Shown: piece by piece, positions 17,499 through 26,338 of the stretch
How positions within the stretch are numbered: the first letter of the stretch is position 1
Layout: each line of letters opens with the position of its first letter
NCBI GenBank assembly: GCA_036555515.1
Contig: DATBLC010000344.1
Span: 1-64,000, forward strand
Source: DATACQ01 sp036555515
GTDB lineage: Bacteria > Desulfobacterota > Binatia > UBA9968
Length of the DNA: 64,000 nucleotides
Direction of reading: 5' to 3'
Notes under the pieces: generated by a model
What the model saw: the letters and a program-made list of their open reading frames with translations, nothing else
Database searches by the model: none
What the model was told of the DNA's origin: nothing
Position numbers and translations under genes: made by a program

Positions 17499-18269
17499 AT
17501 GGACGAGCCTGGGAATTTAAGCGCCGGTAAGATCTTGACAGGGGTCGCGCTGTTATTGTCGATGGGCGTGGCGGCAAGCTGCGCGCCGCGCCCGATGTAC
17601 CGCGCGCCGCTGCCGCCACCCGGCCGCGCGCCGGCTCCTGCTCCAGAGCCCCCGCCTCCGCTGCCACCGGTTGAAGAATCGATTCGCAAACCGTACCCTG
17701 AGGATTCAAAAATCAAAGAGCAAAACCTGCCAAGCAGTAAGAGTTCAAGCAACGCGCGCGTCCTCAAAGAGACCCCGGGCGCCCCGGCGACGGCAGGTAT
17801 TCCGGCGCAACCGGCGCAGCAGCAGCCGTTGCCGGACGACAGTTCATTGCTCGCGAAGATCATCCCTGGCACCCCGCCTCAACGCGCCGTATCGCTCCGG
17901 CTTACGGAAGAAGGCAGAAAACTCATCGATGCCGGAGCCCCCGGCAAAGGTTTGCCGCGATTGGAGCAAAGTATCGCCATTGACTCCACAAACCCCTATG
18001 GCTACTTCTATCTGGCCAAAGCCCATCACAAGCTTGGGCGCTATAAAGAGTCGCTCAACTTTCTCGACGTCGCCGAATCCCGTCTGGCGGCGGAACCTTA
18101 CTGGCTTGCCGAAGTGCACGCGCTTAGGGGCGCGAATTTCCGCGCCTTAGGTATGGCGGATCGCGCCGAAGAGAGTTTCAGCAGAGCATTGAGCATCAAT
18201 TCGGGCAACCGCACGGCTGCCGAAGCGATATCCCGTCCACAGAGTAACCCTGCCGCTGTGCAGCGCTGA
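17499..18269 (+). CDS. TPR-containing lipoprotein of unknown function
   Basis: 256 residues. The hydrophobic leader ends at VAASC, giving a lipobox with Cys at residue 28, so the mature protein is probably membrane-anchored by lipid. A proline-rich stretch (residues 30-60) and a disordered segment lead into two to three TPR-like helical repeats (about 130-245: the PYGYFYLAKAHHKLGRYKES and YWLAEVHALRGANFRALGM type). It follows PBP1B by eight bases. PBP1B in other bacteria is activated by outer-membrane lipoproteins (LpoB); a regulatory role is suggested by position only, as there is no LpoB homology I can see. Confidence 0.75.
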   Translation: MDEPGNLSAGKILTGVALLLSMGVAASCAPRPMYRAPLPPPGRAPAPAPEPPPPLPPVEESIRKPYPEDSKIKEQNLPSSKSSSNARVLKETPGAPATAGIPAQPAQQQPLPDDSSLLAKIIPGTPPQRAVSLRLTEEGRKLIDAGAPGKGLPRLEQSIAIDSTNPYGYFYLAKAHHKLGRYKESLNFLDVAESRLAAEPYWLAEVHALRGANFRALGMADRAEESFSRALSINSGNRTAAEAISRPQSNPAAVQR

Positions 18270-18282
18270 AAAATCACAGTCC

Positions 18283-19272
18283 ATGTTGGTCCTTGGTGTT
18301 GAAACTTCCTGCGACGATACCGCCGTAGCAGTGTTGCGCGATGGCCGTGAGATCCTCGCCAATATCGTGTCCTCGCAAGACGAAGTGCATGGCCCTTACG
18401 GCGGCGTGGTGCCGGAACTGGCTTCGCGCCAGCATAGCCAAATCATATTGCCGATCGTCGACGCCGTGCTGCAAAACGCCGGTGTCAGGCTCCCCGAAAT
18501 TGGCGGCATCGCCGTCACCTACGGTCCTGGGCTCGTCGGCTCGCTGCTGGTCGGGCTTTCGTTGGCCAAGGGGCTCGCGTATCGCTGGGGCATTCCGTAC
18601 GTGGGTGTCAATCATTTGGAAGCCCATCTTCTGGCGATTCAACTGGAGCAGGCGGTGCAATTTCCCTACATTGCTTTGTTGGCGTCGGGAGGGCACACGC
18701 TACTTTACTGTGTTAACGATGTTGGCCGGTATCTTTATCTCGGCGGCACGCGCGACGACGCCGCAGGGGAAGCCTTCGACAAAGTGGCGAAAATGATGGG
18801 ACTGGGTTACCCCGGCGGTCGAATCATCGATGCTCTGGCGAAGGACGGGGACTCGACCGCCATTCGTTTTCCGCGGGCGCGTTTTAGAAAAGACAGCTAC
18901 GAGTTCAGCTTTAGCGGTATCAAGACCGCGGTATGGCACTATGTGAAATCCGCTGCGGGGGCGGGCCGCCAGCAGGACATTGCCGCAAGTTTTCAAGAGG
19001 CGGTGGTCGACATGTTGGTCGAGCCGGCAATCAAGGCGGCCCGCGCCACCGGCGTGGCGCGTATCGTCCTGACCGGGGGGGTTGCGGCCAATAGCCGGCT
19101 CAGGGCGAAGATGAAGGAGAGAGCCGACGGGGAAAAAATCGAGACGTTCTTTCCCGCGCCCAAGTTCTGCACCGACAATGGCGCGATGATTGCCCTGGCG
19201 GGTTACGAGTGGCTCAGGCGCGGGCGGCGCGACGACTTGTGCCTCAACGCCGACGCCGATCTGACGCTTTAG
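18283..19272 (+). CDS. tsaD: tRNA N6-adenosine threonylcarbamoyltransferase
   Basis: 329-residue ASKHA-fold enzyme (Gcp/Kae1) that transfers threonylcarbamoyl from TC-AMP to A37 of ANN-reading tRNAs. It opens MLVLGVETSCDDT, has the metal-binding H111 and H115 in VNHLEAH, and the ATP-site loops ASGGHT and LTGGVAANSRL. It needs TsaB and TsaE, which are not in the window. Its TAG stop coincides with the left end of a hairpin repeat (19271-19401). Confidence 0.96.
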   Translation: MLVLGVETSCDDTAVAVLRDGREILANIVSSQDEVHGPYGGVVPELASRQHSQIILPIVDAVLQNAGVRLPEIGGIAVTYGPGLVGSLLVGLSLAKGLAYRWGIPYVGVNHLEAHLLAIQLEQAVQFPYIALLASGGHTLLYCVNDVGRYLYLGGTRDDAAGEAFDKVAKMMGLGYPGGRIIDALAKDGDSTAIRFPRARFRKDSYEFSFSGIKTAVWHYVKSAAGAGRQQDIAASFQEAVVDMLVEPAIKAARATGVARIVLTGGVAANSRLRAKMKERADGEKIETFFPAPKFCTDNGAMIALAGYEWLRRGRRDDLCLNADADLTL

Positions 19273-19401
19273 CAGGCTGTTGAAAAAGACTCATACCAAT
19301 CGTCTCGTGGAAAGCGTGCTCGTTTCTCGTGCTCGTGCTCGGACGAACACGAGAAACGAACTCTGTGCGCCTCGCCTTTGAGATCTCTTTGAGCAGCCTG
19401 C
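19271..19401. repeat. Hairpin element with terminal inverted repeats, between tsaD and rsmA
   Basis: 131 bases. The ends GCAGGCTG (19272-19279) and CAGCCTGC (19394-19401) are inverted, with weaker pairing extending about 22 bases. Inside, TCGTTTCTCGTG pairs perfectly with CACGAGAAACGA around a CTCGTG-rich loop. The segment TGCGCCTCGCCTTTGAG and neighbours recur after ylxP (53879-54250). The left end overlaps the tsaD stop codon. No protein is encoded; it may be a MITE or REP-like element, or serve as a transcript-end structure. Confidence 0.8.
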
Positions 19402-19466
19402 ATAAAGATTTTTTAGCAACCCGCTGGTGCTGTTCAAACTCTATGTTCAAAGATCAAGGAATGCCG

Positions 19467-20333
19467 ATGACCTTGTATGAAGAAGTACGGGCGGCGCTGC
19501 GGGAGTCTGATTTCAGACCCCGGAAGCGATTCGGCCAAAATTTTTTGATTCATGAGCGGATAATCGATTCCATAATCCGGTTGCTCGATCTAAATGAACA
19601 AGATGAAATCTTAGAGATCGGTCCGGGGCTCGGTTTTCTGACGCGCCATTTAGTTGAACTTGCTGGCAAGGTTTATGCTGTAGAAGTTGATGATTTCCTG
19701 GTTCGCCGGCTAAAGCAGAGCGCGTTCGGACGTTCCCCTCGTCTCGAAGTGTTGCATGGCGATATTTTAAAAATTTCCTTCGACGCTGTGCTTCCAGCGA
19801 AGAAGGTCAAAGTCGCCGGAAATTTGCCCTATAGCATTTCGACGCCGGTGCTTTTTCGCCTGCTCGAGGCGCGCGAGCATTTTTCCTCGTTGGTTTTGAT
19901 GGTACAGAGGGAAGTGGCCGATAGAATCGCCAGCGGGCCGGGAACCAAGTCTTATGGGACTCTGTCGGTCTGGTGCCAGATCCACGGGCTGATTGGCGGC
20001 AAGATGCCGGTGGCGGCGGAGGCTTTTTTCCCCAAGCCGAAAGTGCGATCGACGATATTGCGTATCGAGTTGTTCTCAGAGCCAAAACTTGCGTCGAACG
20101 ATTTCCCGGTTCTGCGCGACTTGTTGCGCGCCGCCTTCGGACAAAGGCGAAAAACGCTGGGCAACGCCATGGCGGCTTGGCTTAAGCAAAGCCGAGAGCT
20201 TGTCGATGGTTTTCTGCGCGGCCACGAGGTCGATCCGCAACGACGCGGCGAAACGCTGACCATCGATGAATTTGTCGGTCTCACTCGGGCCCTGAAGGAT
20301 TCCCGGCTGCTGCCCGCGAAACTTGGCGGATAA
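19467..20333 (+). CDS. rsmA: 16S rRNA dimethyladenosine transferase
   Basis: 288-residue KsgA-type enzyme that dimethylates two adjacent adenosines in the 3' hairpin of 16S rRNA during small-subunit assembly. RKRFGQNFL near the start, the SAM loop EIGPGLGFLT, and the catalytic NLPYSISTP are all present, with the C-terminal helical domain. The ATG at 19467 is chosen because AAGGA lies six bases before it; ATG 19461 abuts the same site and longer versions run into the repeat. mutM follows after five bases. Confidence 0.95.
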   Translation: MTLYEEVRAALRESDFRPRKRFGQNFLIHERIIDSIIRLLDLNEQDEILEIGPGLGFLTRHLVELAGKVYAVEVDDFLVRRLKQSAFGRSPRLEVLHGDILKISFDAVLPAKKVKVAGNLPYSISTPVLFRLLEAREHFSSLVLMVQREVADRIASGPGTKSYGTLSVWCQIHGLIGGKMPVAAEAFFPKPKVRSTILRIELFSEPKLASNDFPVLRDLLRAAFGQRRKTLGNAMAAWLKQSRELVDGFLRGHEVDPQRRGETLTIDEFVGLTRALKDSRLLPAKLGG

Positions 20334-20338
20334 AACCA

Positions 20339-21160
20339 ATGCCCGAGCTTCCCGAAGTTGAAACGGTGTGCCGCAGCTTGCGGCCCCATCTCCTGGGCCG
20401 AACCATTCGCCGAGTGCGGATCCTGGAGCCGCGCTTGCGCGTGCCGGTGGACGAGAAAGGGCTCAAATCATTGGCCGGCAAACGGGTAAGTGGGATCTCG
20501 CGCGTCGCCAAATATATTTTGCTCAACCTATCGGAAGACATCGTTTGGGTTTTTCATCTCGGCATGTCGGGCAAACTGATTTGCGTCGCCCCGGATACGG
20601 CGCGCCAGAAACACGACCACATCATTGTCGACCTGGACGGCGGAGCTGAATTGCGCTACCACGACCCGCGCCGTTTTGGCTTGTCGTTGGTCGCGAAAGC
20701 TGACCAGCTGCATGAATTGCCGCAATTGCGCCGCGTCGGACTGGACCCCTTCGACCCGGCGCTCAGCGGCGATTACTTGTTTCGTTTCACGCGCGCCTCC
20801 GAGCGGCGCATTCGCGATCTCTTGCTCGACCAGCAGATCGTCGCCGGCCTGGGCAACATCTACGCCAACGAAATTCTATCCCTGACGGGCATCAAGCCGA
20901 CCGCGCGTGCCCATCGATTGACGCGTAAACAAGTACAGGGAATTGCCGCCGCGATTCCAAACTTACTGGGTGACGCAATCCGGTGGTGCGGCACATCGTT
21001 TTCCGATTATCGCGACGCCGATGACAAGTCGGGAGAATTTCAGAACCATCTGCGGGTGTACGACAGAGACGGAGAGAAATGCCGCGCATGTCCGGACGTC
21101 ATCAAGCGTGTCGCCATCGGTAACCGCAGCGTTTTTTACTGCCCGACATGTCAGAAGTGA
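20339..21160 (+). CDS. mutM: Formamidopyrimidine-DNA glycosylase
   Basis: 273-residue bifunctional base-excision enzyme removing 8-oxoguanine and FaPy lesions. The N-terminus MPELPEVET supplies the catalytic Pro2 and Glu3 after Met removal; HLGMSGKL holds the conserved Lys; GLGNIYANE is the helix-two-turn-helix; and the C-terminal zinc finger has CRACP and YCPTC. It is complete and of standard length, five bases after rsmA, so both are probably on one transcript. A MITE-like element lies downstream. Confidence 0.96.
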   Translation: MPELPEVETVCRSLRPHLLGRTIRRVRILEPRLRVPVDEKGLKSLAGKRVSGISRVAKYILLNLSEDIVWVFHLGMSGKLICVAPDTARQKHDHIIVDLDGGAELRYHDPRRFGLSLVAKADQLHELPQLRRVGLDPFDPALSGDYLFRFTRASERRIRDLLLDQQIVAGLGNIYANEILSLTGIKPTARAHRLTRKQVQGIAAAIPNLLGDAIRWCGTSFSDYRDADDKSGEFQNHLRVYDRDGEKCRACPDVIKRVAIGNRSVFYCPTCQK

Positions 21161-21231
21161 TGTTCGCGAAAAGAGGCGAGGCCCTTTGGGAATTTGCCGC
21201 AATTCTTTCGAGGTGCGATGCGCGCAGTCGA

Positions 21232-21479
21232 TTGAACCCGGATTCCGCAGTTGCGGTTGACAGAAAGCGCGAGGCGGAACCCTTCCATAGCAAAGTCGAT
21301 GGATTGCTGCCTCCAAGCAGTTATCGAGCAGTGGTAGTGTGATGGCAGGTGCACCTTGATAGCAACGAGGTGCCAAAGCGTAAAAATGACTTTGAAACTG
21401 CAGCGTCGGACGCCTTTGCTACTCCAGGGTTCCGCTTCGCTTGAGCGCTTGGCGGTTTAATTGCGGAATCCGGGTTGAA
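21232..21479. repeat. MITE-like element with long terminal inverted repeats
   Basis: 248 bases in the 398-base mutM-ilvD gap. The left end TTGAACCCGGATTCCGCAGT is the inverse of the right end (21459-21479), 19 of 21 bases matching. The similarity continues inward for about 70 bases on each side (left GGCGGAACCCTTCC and right GGGTTCCGC text). The left arm also matches 23733-23801, reversed. No open frame of interest; likely a non-autonomous transposable or REP-type element. Confidence 0.75.
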
Positions 21480-21558
21480 GCAGTTCCGCGGGTATAGTTG
21501 CAAAGCTCCGGGCGCATAGTTAAGTTGATTGCACCGATCCGCAGTTAAGGAGTTGCCC

Positions 21559-23229
21559 ATGGCTGAGTATGCGAAACCGCGCAGTGGAGTAATCACCGAC
21601 GGCCCGGAGCGGGCGCCGACGCGGGCGATGCTGAAGGCCGCCGGCTTTACGGACGAAGATTTGTCGCGTCCCATCATCGGTGTGGCCAATACCTGGATCG
21701 AAATAGGCCCCTGCAATTTTCACTTGCGCCGTCTGGCGGCCAAGGTGAAAGACGGCATCCGCGCGGCCGGCGCGACGCCGATGGAGTTCAACACGGTGTC
21801 GATCTCCGACGGCATCAGCATGGGCGTCGAAGGCATGAAATGTTCGCTCATCAGCCGCGAGGTGATCGCCGATTCCATTGAATTGGTGACGCGGGGTAAT
21901 CACTTCGACGGACTCATTTGTCTTTCGGGTTGCGATAAGACCAACCCCGGTGTTGTCATGGCGCTGGCGCGCCTCGATATTCCCGGGCTCGCCCTCTACG
22001 GCGGCTCCATTGCGCCGGGCCATCTGAACGATCGGGACCTGACGATTCAAGACGTATTTGAAGCCGTGGGCGCGTTTGCCAGTGGGCGCATCAACGAACA
22101 GCAATTCAAAGCGGTGGAAAATAGCGCCTGTCCCGGCGCGGGCGCCTGCGGCGGGCAGTTTACCGCCAATACCATGTCTACGGTAATGGAATTTCTTGGC
22201 ATCTCGCCGATGGGCAGCAACGGTATTCCCGCTACCGTCCCGGAAAAGGACCAAGCGGCGTTCAACGCCGGCAAGCTTGTGGTCGATGTCGTCAAGCGCA
22301 ACTTGCGGCCGTCGCAAATTATCACGCGCCAGTCGATCGAAAACGCCATCGCTTCGGTGGCCGCCACCGGGGGATCCACCAATGCGGTCTTGCACCTGCT
22401 CGCCATCGCGCGCGAAGCGGGAGTCGAACTGACCATCGATGATTTCGACCGGATCAGCGAACGCACGCCGCTGATCGCCGATCTGAAGCCGGGCGGACGA
22501 TTCGTCGCCAATGATCTTTATCAAGCCGGCGGGATTCAATTGGTCGCCAAGCGCCTGCTTGACGCGAGCTTGATTCATGGCGGGGCGATGACTGTGACCG
22601 GCAAGACCATCGGCGAGGCAGCCGAGATGAGTCGGGAAACGGCGGGCCAGGAAGTCGTGCGGCCGATAGCCAATCCGCTCAAATCCACCGGCGGGTTGGT
22701 GATTCTCAAAGGCAACCTGGCGCCGGAGGGTTGCGTCGTGAAAGTCGCCGGTCACGAAAGAATGATCCATAAAGGACCGGCGCGGGTATTTGACCGTGAA
22801 GAGGACGCCTTTCAAGCGGTCCAGAAAGGGCGGATCAAGCCCAACGACGTCGTGGTCATTCGTTACGAAGGCCCTAAAGGCGGACCCGGAATGCGCGAAA
22901 TGCTCGGCGTAACTGCCGCGCTGGTCGGCTCTGGATTAGGTGATTCGGTGGCGTTGCTCACCGATGGCCGTTTCTCCGGCGCCACCCACGGCTTAATGGC
23001 CGGTCACGTTGCGCCCGAGGCCGCACACGGCGGCCCTATTGCCGCCGTGCGCGACGGCGAAACGATTGTCTTTGATATCAAGGCGCGCCGCCTTGACATA
23101 GAGATTTCAGAGCAAGAGTTGAAACAACGATTGAGTCAATGGACTCCGCCCCCGTTGCGCTATCGGACGGGAGTCATGGCGAAATATGCCAAATTGGTTT
23201 CCTCCGCTTCTCAAGGCGCGGTGACCTGA
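21559..23229 (+). CDS. ilvD: Dihydroxy-acid dehydratase
   Basis: 556-residue Fe-S enzyme of branched-chain amino-acid synthesis; dehydrates 2,3-dihydroxy-isovalerate and its homologue to the 2-keto acids. Three Cys expected to bind the cluster are C52 (IGPCNFH), C125 (SGCDKTNP) and C197 (GAGACGGQ); K127 is the usual carbamylated Mg-binding lysine. The PPLRYRTGVMAKYAKLV end is typical. The ATG at 21559 follows AAGGAG at correct distance; ten residues of upstream open frame are rejected. It is a single gene here, without ilvBN or ilvC. Confidence 0.96.
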   Translation: MAEYAKPRSGVITDGPERAPTRAMLKAAGFTDEDLSRPIIGVANTWIEIGPCNFHLRRLAAKVKDGIRAAGATPMEFNTVSISDGISMGVEGMKCSLISREVIADSIELVTRGNHFDGLICLSGCDKTNPGVVMALARLDIPGLALYGGSIAPGHLNDRDLTIQDVFEAVGAFASGRINEQQFKAVENSACPGAGACGGQFTANTMSTVMEFLGISPMGSNGIPATVPEKDQAAFNAGKLVVDVVKRNLRPSQIITRQSIENAIASVAATGGSTNAVLHLLAIAREAGVELTIDDFDRISERTPLIADLKPGGRFVANDLYQAGGIQLVAKRLLDASLIHGGAMTVTGKTIGEAAEMSRETAGQEVVRPIANPLKSTGGLVILKGNLAPEGCVVKVAGHERMIHKGPARVFDREEDAFQAVQKGRIKPNDVVVIRYEGPKGGPGMREMLGVTAALVGSGLGDSVALLTDGRFSGATHGLMAGHVAPEAAHGGPIAAVRDGETIVFDIKARRLDIEISEQELKQRLSQWTPPPLRYRTGVMAKYAKLVSSASQGAVT

Positions 23230-23343
23230 TCTCCCGTTCAAACCGATAGAATTCCGTTCAACGTTCAAGCGTTCAAGGTTCAACGATTATAGTCCGACAT
23301 ATTCGAGCTCGGAGTCCGATCCTTGAACTTTGGACCTTGAACA
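23230..23343. repeat. TTGAAC/GTTCAA-rich spacer
   Basis: Just after ilvD several GTTCAA and TTGAAC hexamers alternate, including CGTTCAAGGTTCAACG and, opposite, CCTTGAACTTTGGACCTTGA, so the region can fold back on itself. Similar text is found at 54365-54421, 56137-56179 and 58728-58824. Confidence 0.6.
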
Positions 23344-23801
23344 TTTAACCCGGATTCCACAGTTATTAAGGAGTCCACAATTGAGTAACCAAACAGCGAC
23401 CGAGGGGTGAGACCTGGAGAGCGCGGGCACAGGAGTGCAAAGGTTGTTTTCAGGCCCTGCCGGCGGGCATTTCCACCTATGGAGAGGACGGGGCGGTGGC
23501 CGGCAAGGCAGAGAACCATTGACCGCGATCGGAAGGGCTCGCCTCTCGGTCGCACACTAGCGACATAGTCTCTAAATAACGAACTCATTAGTAAGCTGAG
23601 GAGCCCGGAAGCGAGGTGGAACACTGGAGTAGCCAACTGTGAAATCTCAAAGTCACTTCGCACGTAGGCACTTTGCTATAACGAGCTTTAACGTTCCATC
23701 CAAGCGCCGCTGATCGATGTCTGCTCAGACCCATCGACTTTGCTACGGAAGGGTTCCGCCTCGCGCTTCCTCCGGGACGCAACTGCGGAATCCGGGTTGA
23801 A
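23344..23801. repeat. 458-bp element with terminal inverted repeats
   Basis: The left end (23344-23364, TTTAACCCGGATTCCACAGT) and right end (23781-23801) are inverted and differ at two positions from perfect. The right arm for about 70 bases matches the left arm of the 248-bp element at 21232. It encloses the 71-bp repeat shared with the glpK 3' end. An open frame on the minus strand (23280-23663) crosses the element boundary and shows no protein character, so I do not call a gene. Together with the flanks this is a 721-base gene-free gap. Confidence 0.65.
23524..23594. repeat. 71-bp repeat, inverted copy of 3429-3499
   Basis: Reverse complement of the glpK 3'-end repeat with one mismatch. 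The two copies stand about 20 kb apart in opposite orientation, which makes the intervening segment invertible by homologous recombination in principle. Confidence 0.9.
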
Positions 23802-23950
23802 CTAAAGCGTGCGGCGGGTTCACGGTGATTGGCCGGCCTCGCAGCATCGTCGTGTGTTTGACAGTTCCCCGACCTATTCGATAGTGTTCCGCCAATCAAA
23901 GTCAGCGTGCACTGTTATTTCACTGCCCGCGGAGAAAAGGAGATCCAATC

Positions 23951-25027
23951 ATGAGCCTCGATTACGTCAGCAACCAAGAGATCATACAGGCGGCGCGCCG
24001 CAATTTGCCGCAGGATGTCTGGGATTATTTGACCGGCGGCGCGGAGTCGGAAACCACCATGCGGCGCAACCGCTTAGGCTTCGATACCCTCGCCTTGCGG
24101 CCGCGGGTGCTGGTGGATGTTTCAAAAGTCGACACTTCGACGGCCTTCCTCGGACAGAAGCTGCGCATTCCGGTAATGATGGCGCCCATCGGTTCGCTGC
24201 AAACGATTACACCCGAAGGCGGAGTCGCCGTTGCGAAGGCCGCCGCGGAATTCGGCAGCATGAACTTTGTCAGTTCCGTTACCCAACCGAGCCTGGAAGA
24301 AATCGCCGCGAGCACAAACCACCCGAAAATTTTTCAACTCTATGTGCGTGGCGATTTGGACTGGTGCGCGGAAATCATTGGGCGCGTCAAAAAGGCCGGC
24401 TATATGGCTCTTTGTCTTACCGTGGACACCGCGCATTACAGCCGTCGCGAACGGCCGCTGCTCAACCGTTGGCAGCCGCCCAGCAGACGCTCTGAAACCA
24501 ATCGACATTTTCAGGGCATGTTAACCTGGAAAACTATGGATGCGATCAAGAAACTCGCCGGCTTGCCGTTTATTCTAAAGGGCGTCGCCACGGCGGAAGA
24601 TGCCAAACTGGCGGTGGAGCACGGAGTCGACGTGATTTATGTTTCCAATCACGGTGGGCGACAGCTGGATCATGGCCGGGGCACGATCGACACGCTTCCT
24701 GAGATCGTCGAAGCCGCGGCAGGCAAAGCGGACGTCATCCTCGACGGCGGCGTGACGCGTGGAACCGATATCGTCAAAGCCTTGGCCCTCGGAGCGAAGG
24801 CGGTGACCATCGGCAAGCTTCAAGGCTGGGGTTTGGGTGCCGGCGGCGCCGCCGGATTGGTGCGCGTGCTTGAATTGCTCGAAGAAGAACTCGTCATCGA
24901 CATGGCCTTGCTGGGAGTTACGCGAGTCGACCAGATAACCGCCACCTACGTGTGCAAGGCCCAAGCCGTGACCTCGCCACACGAGATGAGCGCGTTCGTC
25001 CATATCGCCGGCGGACAGTTGCGTTAA
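23951..25027 (+). CDS. FMN-dependent alpha-hydroxy-acid oxidase/dehydrogenase
   Basis: 358 residues, the family of glycolate oxidase, L-lactate dehydrogenase LldD and mandelate dehydrogenase: oxidises a 2-hydroxy acid to the 2-keto acid through FMN. Visible marks: WDYLTGGAESE near the start, the FMN-phosphate region MAPIGSLQ, FQLYVRGD, LTVDTAHYSRRE, the catalytic HGGRQLD with the base His and substrate Arg, and DGGVTRGTDIVKALALGA. No membrane segment, so not LldD-like in localisation. AAGGAG precedes the ATG. Substrate and electron acceptor (oxygen, quinone or cytochrome) are not readable; it stands alone downstream of repeats. Confidence 0.92.
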   Translation: MSLDYVSNQEIIQAARRNLPQDVWDYLTGGAESETTMRRNRLGFDTLALRPRVLVDVSKVDTSTAFLGQKLRIPVMMAPIGSLQTITPEGGVAVAKAAAEFGSMNFVSSVTQPSLEEIAASTNHPKIFQLYVRGDLDWCAEIIGRVKKAGYMALCLTVDTAHYSRRERPLLNRWQPPSRRSETNRHFQGMLTWKTMDAIKKLAGLPFILKGVATAEDAKLAVEHGVDVIYVSNHGGRQLDHGRGTIDTLPEIVEAAAGKADVILDGGVTRGTDIVKALALGAKAVTIGKLQGWGLGAGGAAGLVRVLELLEEELVIDMALLGVTRVDQITATYVCKAQAVTSPHEMSAFVHIAGGQLR

Positions 25028-25077
25028 TATGGAGCGCGATCGAGGGATATTTTTTCGGCAACGACCTTGAGCCTTCC

Positions 25078-25464
25078 TCACTGACGCGGTGTGGCGGGGG
25101 TAGTAGTATCGGCATCGTCGCTCGGCGCGCCGCGGTCGAGCCAGTCTTTGAAATCACGCATCGCATGGGCCAGGCGCCATTCGTCGAGCACAGCTCTGGC
25201 CATCGCTGCTACCGCGCCCGAGGAATGGTTACTCTCGTTCTTCTCAGCATAGCGCAGCAGCCACTCTTCGAACATTTCCGATTCGGGGTCGTCTTGAACG
25301 ACGCGTTCAAGGACCTCGCGCTTGATCGCAAGCCCGATGGCGTCGGGCGTTTGATCGCGTTTGCGTTTTTTTCTGCGTCCTTCGGAAGCCTCGAGCGCCG
25401 CGAGCAAGGCTCGGCAAACGTCGGCAGGGCGAAAGGACTGCAATGATTTTTTGTCCGCATTCAT
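25078..25464 (-). CDS. Conserved-looking protein at the end of the formate dehydrogenase operon
   Basis: 128 residues; I do not recognise the family. It is mostly helical and charged, with KRKRDQTPDAIGLAIKREVL and FEEWLLRYAEKNES, and has a Thr/Pro-rich tail. ATG 25464 follows the fdhE stop by four bases; a TTG at 25476 overlapping fdhE is the alternative start. Same strand and tight spacing argue for a role with the formate dehydrogenase, but nothing in the sequence names it. Confidence 0.65.
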   Translation of the reverse strand: MNADKKSLQSFRPADVCRALLAALEASEGRRKKRKRDQTPDAIGLAIKREVLERVVQDDPESEMFEEWLLRYAEKNESNHSSGAVAAMARAVLDEWRLAHAMRDFKDWLDRGAPSDDADTTTPATPRQ

Positions 25465-25468
25465 GGCT

Positions 25469-26338
25469 TCAGGCAAAGCGGTGGCGTGACGCGCCGCTTT
25501 CAGTCACCATTAGGTTTAAGGAATAGCCGGCGCCGTCCGGGCGTCTGTATCCTTGCTCGGCGGCCGCGACATCCAGCTCGACGCTGGCGAGATCGTCGAG
25601 GATAACCTTGGCCGGGAGGCTCCCCTGCAGCGTGGTAAAAGTCTTGACATAACCGAGACAGCGCTTGCACGCATCGATGGCCGATTTCGAGCTGATCTCC
25701 GGGACGAACGAGAGCTGCTCTTTGTGATCGGTCATGCCGCAGTAGGGACAAAACAACAAGTGCGTTTGCCACTCCGCGCCACAGCGGCCGCAGCGCAAGT
25801 AGCGGCTCCGTTCGATGCCGCGCGCCTCGGCAAATGCCGGCCAGGCGCCGCAGACCGGGCAATAACCTTCCATCCAGCTCACCGCTATTTCACGCGCCCA
25901 ACGGCGGTTGCAAGCTTGGAGGAACGGTACGGGTAACAGGACCGCAACGGCTTGGAACGCCTCCGGATCAACGCCAAGAGCCGCCGCGATCGCCGTTAGA
26001 CGAACGCCGTCCTGGTGAAGCGAAGCTCTGAACAGGGTGAAGATATCCAGTTTTGCGTCTAGCGCCGCTTCCAGCGTCGCCATCTTGGCGGTTCCGCTCT
26101 GGGACGCGACGCGGATCAGTCGCTCGAAGAACGCGCGAAGCGAATTCTTTTCCAATGCGACGTTGACTTCGGCCAAGAGCGGAACCTTGCTCAGTTGCGT
26201 GCCCGCGCGAAGCGGAACAACGGCGTCCCACTTGGAATCGGCGGTTTCGCGTAGGATCTCTTGAACGACGGAAAGCCACGGCTCCCACTCCGGGTACTGG
26301 CACTTTAAGTTTTGCAGGCGGGCATCGAGGTCCGTCAT
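25469..26338 (-). CDS. fdhE: Formate dehydrogenase accessory protein FdhE
   Basis: 289-residue cytoplasmic factor required for making active membrane-bound formate dehydrogenase before Tat export. Four CxxC pairs (C160/C163, C183/C186, C197/C200, C224/C227) form the rubredoxin-like metal sites of the family, after a helical N-terminal half. Its ATG overlaps the stop of the preceding lipoprotein gene by four bases, so the two are translationally coupled. Confidence 0.95.
   Translation of the reverse strand: MTDLDARLQNLKCQYPEWEPWLSVVQEILRETADSKWDAVVPLRAGTQLSKVPLLAEVNVALEKNSLRAFFERLIRVASQSGTAKMATLEAALDAKLDIFTLFRASLHQDGVRLTAIAAALGVDPEAFQAVAVLLPVPFLQACNRRWAREIAVSWMEGYCPVCGAWPAFAEARGIERSRYLRCGRCGAEWQTHLLFCPYCGMTDHKEQLSFVPEISSKSAIDACKRCLGYVKTFTTLQGSLPAKVILDDLASVELDVAAAEQGYRRPDGAGYSLNLMVTESGASRHRFA

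Noticed and set aside
19329..19466. 46-codon N-terminal extension of rsmA
   Set aside because: It is encoded by the hairpin repeat, while a ribosome site and the family N-terminus support the start at 19467.
21520..22815. 431-codon open frame opposite ilvD
   Set aside because: Fully antisense to a strongly conserved gene, no ribosome site or protein features; a shadow of GC-rich codon use.
23280..23663. Open frame of 127 codons on the minus strand after ilvD
   Set aside because: It runs across repeat boundaries, shares its first codons with the glpK 3'-end repeat, and has no ribosome site or recognised domain.
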